DNA of 42,363 nucleotides from Gemmatimonadaceae bacterium (lineage in GTDB: Bacteria; Gemmatimonadota; Gemmatimonadetes; Gemmatimonadales; Gemmatimonadaceae), in NCBI GenBank assembly GCA_025362035.1, contig JANYIN010000071.1:1-42363 (forward strand), written 5' to 3'. Positions 40,259 through 42,363 of this stretch are shown in pieces. Positions within the stretch are counted from its first letter, which is position 1. Every line of letters begins with the position of its first letter. The notes under the pieces were generated by a model that was given only the letters and a program-made list of their open reading frames with translations, did no database searches and had not been told where the DNA came from. The translations under genes were made by a program, and so were the position numbers.

Positions 40259-41149
40259 TTGGAGCACTACTTCGGCGCGCATACCATCGACACGGGCGGC
40301 ATCCACATGGCGGCGCGCCGCGCCGACAACGCGCGTATGCGCGCTCTCCAGATCTTCACGGCGATTCCCAAGTACTACGGCGACAGGGTGTCCATCAGGA
40401 CGGAGCGCGTCGAACGCTTCCGCGAGGTGCTTGCCGCCACCAGAATCGCGCCCGAGCGCGTGGTCGTCCATGCGGCGTACGTTCTCAATACGGCCACGCC
40501 GGACGTGGCGAAGTGGGAACGCGCACGTGACGGGCTTGCCAAGGAACTCGAGCGATCGACGAAGCTCGGCGTGGGTGCAGTGTGCTTTCATCCAGGAGCC
40601 GCGACGGACGGGGATCGCGACGCGGCCGCGGCGCGCATCGCCGCAGCCATGACTCACGCGCTCGAACGGGTGAACGGTGATACGCGCCTGCTCGTGGAGA
40701 ACACGGCCGGTGCAGGAACGACCATGGGCCGTACGCCGGCGGAAGTCGGTGCCATTTTGCGACACATCCCGGCTCGCCTCCGCGACCGTGCGGGGTTCGG
40801 TCTGGACACGTGTCATCTCTTCGCGAGCGGATACGACCTTCGGGAGTCGAAGGAAGCCGTGTCGCGGGTGCTCGACACATTCGAAGAAGCGACAGGGGAG
40901 GCGCCCGGGTTCTACCACTTGAACGACAGCGAAGGCGCCCTTGCGTCGAACAAGGATCGGCATCGACTCATCGGCGACGGCGCCATCGGCGAACAGGCGT
41001 TCGCCTGGCTGCTTGCGGACCCCCGCACGAAGGGCGTGCCCCTCATCCTCGAAACGCCACAGCTCAACGTCGAAATCGGCGAGGACGATGAGTCGCCAGA
41101 TCCCTACGACGTCCGAATGATGGCGCTGCTCGATCGCCTGTCGCGCTGA
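40259..41149 (+). CDS. nfo: Endonuclease IV (apurinic/apyrimidinic endonuclease, Nfo family)
   Basis: 296 aa from TTG 40259, chosen because GGAG (40248-40251) lies 7 nt upstream and the product then begins at the family's usual point (EHYFGAHTIDTGG). The enzyme cleaves DNA at abasic sites using three zinc ions. Metal ligands are seen in VVHAAYVLN, the Glu of LLVENTAGAG, GLDTCHLFASGYD, FYHLNDSEG, the KDRHRLIGDG pair and LILETPQ. The N-terminal ALQIFTAIPKYY segment replaces the common FQLFTKNPRQW. It closes a probable three-gene unit with the lipoprotein and the receiver-HisKA protein. Confidence 0.92.
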   Translation: MEHYFGAHTIDTGGIHMAARRADNARMRALQIFTAIPKYYGDRVSIRTERVERFREVLAATRIAPERVVVHAAYVLNTATPDVAKWERARDGLAKELERSTKLGVGAVCFHPGAATDGDRDAAAARIAAAMTHALERVNGDTRLLVENTAGAGTTMGRTPAEVGAILRHIPARLRDRAGFGLDTCHLFASGYDLRESKEAVSRVLDTFEEATGEAPGFYHLNDSEGALASNKDRHRLIGDGAIGEQAFAWLLADPRTKGVPLILETPQLNVEIGEDDESPDPYDVRMMALLDRLSR

Positions 41150-41335
41150 GGGAGAGAGGTGCCTCGGGCCGGGCGCGGCGTCGCCGATTTCGTCCCGGAA
41201 CGGCGCCTCTGTGCGGCGTACTTCGCCATTGCCCGGGCGCGATGACCAACGGAATTTGCCCGCCCGCTCACGTGGAACCGATGCGCGTCGAGTGAAAGTT
41301 TCTGCTTCTCATAGGGGGAAACCACACTTTCCCTA

Positions 41336-41363
41336 TTGCGTACCCCACGAGGCATTGTATCTT
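41336..41363 (+). promoter_or_regulatory. Probable promoter of the SWIB protein gene
   Basis: TTGCGT (41336-41341), a 16-bp spacer and TATCTT (41358-41363) resemble a sigma70 promoter, predicting a leader of about 55 nt that carries the Shine-Dalgarno AGGAG (41415-41419) 6 nt before the ATG at 41426. Confidence 0.5.
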
Positions 41364-41425
41364 GCGCCCCGTCGTACAGCGTTTCGCGCATAGCGAGAAA
41401 CTGTTCATCATTCCAGGAGACCAGC

Positions 41426-41812
41426 ATGGCCGCTAAGAAGACGGCGAAGAAGGGCGCTGCGAAGAAGGCCCCCGCGAAGAAGGCCCCCGCGAAGAAGAGC
41501 GCGGCTAAGAAGAGTCCCGCCAAGAAGGCGGCAAAGAAGACGGCGAAGAAGGCGGCCAAGCGCACGCCGAACGCCGCCTTCATGAAGGCGATGACACCGA
41601 GTCCGGCGCTCAGCGCCGTCGTCGGCACCGCGCCGCTGCCGCGCACGGAAGTCACCAAGAAGCTCTGGGGCTACATCAAGAAGAAGGGTCTGCAGGATGC
41701 CAAGAACCGTCGCATGATCAACGCGGACGATGCACTCAAGCCGGTGTTCGGCGGCAAGGCCCAGGTCTCGATGTTCGAGATGACCAAGCTCGTGAACAAG
41801 CACCTCAAGTAG
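41426..41812 (+). CDS. SWIB/MDM2-domain protein with histone-H1-like lysine-rich tail
   Basis: 128 aa. Residues 1-46 are almost only Lys, Ala and Pro in AAKK/PAKK units, like the tail of histone H1 or of bacterial H1-like proteins, and should bind DNA without sequence preference. Residues about 55-128 are a SWIB domain: LSAVVGTAPLPRTEVTKKLWGYIKKKGLQD, then NRRMINADDALKPVFGGKAQVSMFEMTKLVNKHL, matching the family's full length. SWIB domains occur in eukaryotic SWI/SNF chromatin complexes and, in bacteria, alone or fused to topoisomerase I. The strong promoter and ribosome-binding site suggest an abundant nucleoid protein. The start is fixed by the Shine-Dalgarno at 41415-41419. Confidence 0.9.
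   Translation: MAAKKTAKKGAAKKAPAKKAPAKKSAAKKSPAKKAAKKTAKKAAKRTPNAAFMKAMTPSPALSAVVGTAPLPRTEVTKKLWGYIKKKGLQDAKNRRMINADDALKPVFGGKAQVSMFEMTKLVNKHLK
41461..41497 (+). repeat. 15-bp tandem repeat in the lysine-rich tail of the SWIB gene
   Basis: The unit GAAGAAGGCCCCCGC occurs twice without change (41461-41475 and 41476-41490), followed by a partial third copy (GAAGAAG). It encodes KKAPA repeats. Identity at the DNA level points to recent duplication, so tail length may vary between strains. Confidence 0.85.
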
Positions 41813-41835
41813 TCCGCGTCGTACAATCGCTCGAC

Positions 41836-41870
41836 CGAAGGGACGTGCCGCATCGCGGCACGTCCCTTCG
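41836..41870. terminator. Strong bidirectional hairpin after the SWIB gene (no T-run)
   Basis: A perfect 16-bp stem (41836-41851 with 41855-41870) closes on the loop ATC, 24 bases after the SWIB stop. No T-run follows. Its core (GCCGC-NNN-GCGGC) is shared with the hairpin at 7854-7890. It probably marks the 3' end of the SWIB transcript. Confidence 0.55.
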
Positions 41871-41961
41871 CCGTTCGTGCCCCGCTGCACCCGAGCCCTT
41901 GCAGGGACGTGCCGCCGAGGGAGAGTTTCCCTGATCAGTGCACACCTCCCTCCCGCCGGAC

Positions 41962-42363
41962 ATGTCCCCGAACGTCGTCTCCAACGCACGCGGCAAAGGC
42001 CCCACCCGGAAGTCTCCCGCGCGCGCGGGCAGCTCGTCCCTGCGCGGCGCATGGGAATTCGTCAAGTCGATGGCGGGCGCCCTGCTCATCTACCTCGTCG
42101 TCAACACGCTGCTCATCGCCGCGTATCGCATCCCGTCCGGCTCGATGATCCCGACGCTGCTCGTCGGCGACTGGCTGTTCGTCAACAAGCTCGTCTACGG
42201 TCCGCACATTCCGTTCACCCAGACGTCGCTGCCGGGCTACGCCGAGCCGCAACGCGGCGAGGTGATCGTCTTCGAGTCGCCGTACCAGGCGGACAACGCC
42301 CCGGACTTCACGCCGACGCTGGTGAAGCGCATGGTCGGCATGCCCGGCGATACGCTCTACATG
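41962..42363 (+). CDS. lepB: Signal peptidase I, N-terminal part (3' end outside window)
   Basis: 134 codons are visible and the frame is open at the window end. A basic N-terminus (RGKGPTRKSPARAGS) precedes one membrane helix (MAGALLIYLVVNTLLIAAY, about 37-55), then box B with the catalytic serine in YRIPSGSMIPTLLVGDWLFVNK and box D/E with the general-base lysine in LVKRMVGMPGDTLYM. The enzyme removes signal peptides from exported proteins, of which this window encodes several. The start at ATG 41962 is the first in frame; no strong Shine-Dalgarno is seen. The region before it contains a third copy of a hairpin arm found after the SWIB gene. Confidence 0.93.
   Translation, partial: MSPNVVSNARGKGPTRKSPARAGSSSLRGAWEFVKSMAGALLIYLVVNTLLIAAYRIPSGSMIPTLLVGDWLFVNKLVYGPHIPFTQTSLPGYAEPQRGEVIVFESPYQADNAPDFTPTLVKRMVGMPGDTLYM

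Noticed and set aside
1-42363. Mobile element, prophage, CRISPR array or defence island
   Set aside because: No transposase, integrase, phage structural gene, direct-repeat array, tRNA-flanked junction or nuclease/helicase defence set was seen; the genes are mostly housekeeping or envelope related.

Overview
This is a GC-rich bacterial chromosome segment with closely packed genes on both strands. It carries no rRNA, tRNA, CRISPR array, transposase or phage gene. The gene set suggests a Gram-negative, envelope-rich organism: an RND efflux operon with its own outer-membrane channel, several secreted hydrolases, an Omp85-type barrel, and a SWIB protein with a histone-H1-like tail. Gemmatimonadota is my best guess, but this is inference from style and gene content, not a database match.

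Layout. 1-571: the last codons of a histidine kinase (+) face a small membrane protein (-). 882-8069: a TetR regulator with a perfect palindromic operator is followed by a tripartite RND pump (outer-membrane channel, membrane-fusion protein, inner-membrane pump) and a tiny membrane protein. 8073-13027 (-): MsrA, a secreted MetX-like hydrolase, three small unknown genes and a secreted GH20 hexosaminidase. 13217-13855: a DedA/VTT membrane protein. 13907-19983 (-): a probable six-gene unit read as leader peptide, DAHP synthase, chorismate mutase, prephenate dehydrogenase, ABC ATPase, ABC-2 permease and aromatic amino acid decarboxylase. 20101-26145 (+): DmpA-type aminopeptidase, M14 carboxypeptidase and a D15-type outer-membrane protein. 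26180-30397 (+): a long leader with a small upstream ORF, then an ATP-grasp ligase, an LLM flavin monooxygenase and an ABC exporter. 30661-32070: a diguanylate cyclase. 32043-35680 (-): serA, an FAD-linked D-2-hydroxyacid dehydrogenase and serB. 35777-38625: a small membrane protein (+), then a PhzF-family protein and pruA (-). 38737-41149 (+): an Asp-box lipoprotein, a receiver-HisKA protein and endonuclease IV. 41426-42363 (+): the SWIB protein and the start of signal peptidase I.

The strongest finding is a complete transcription attenuator in front of the Phe/Tyr biosynthesis genes. A consensus-like promoter is followed by a 28-codon leader peptide whose residues 7-16 are seven aromatics out of ten (FYYGFYIYGF). 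A leader hairpin follows, containing a segment complementary to the terminator arm, and then a rho-independent terminator with a T-run. The leader ATG lies 6 nt after the -10 box, so it is probably translated leaderless. The same -10/6-nt/ATG spacing recurs at several other starts. One of these is a second upstream ORF (with a Met-Arg-Met-Cys-Met run) in front of the ATP-grasp/monooxygenase pair, where another set of mutually exclusive stems can be drawn.

Other points worth checking: the RND pump has an insertion with two extra hydrophobic segments; the order serA, FAD dehydrogenase, serB fits D-2-hydroxyglutarate recycling; a receiver protein has a HisKA domain but no kinase ATPase domain; and two very strong hairpins without T-runs share the same core.
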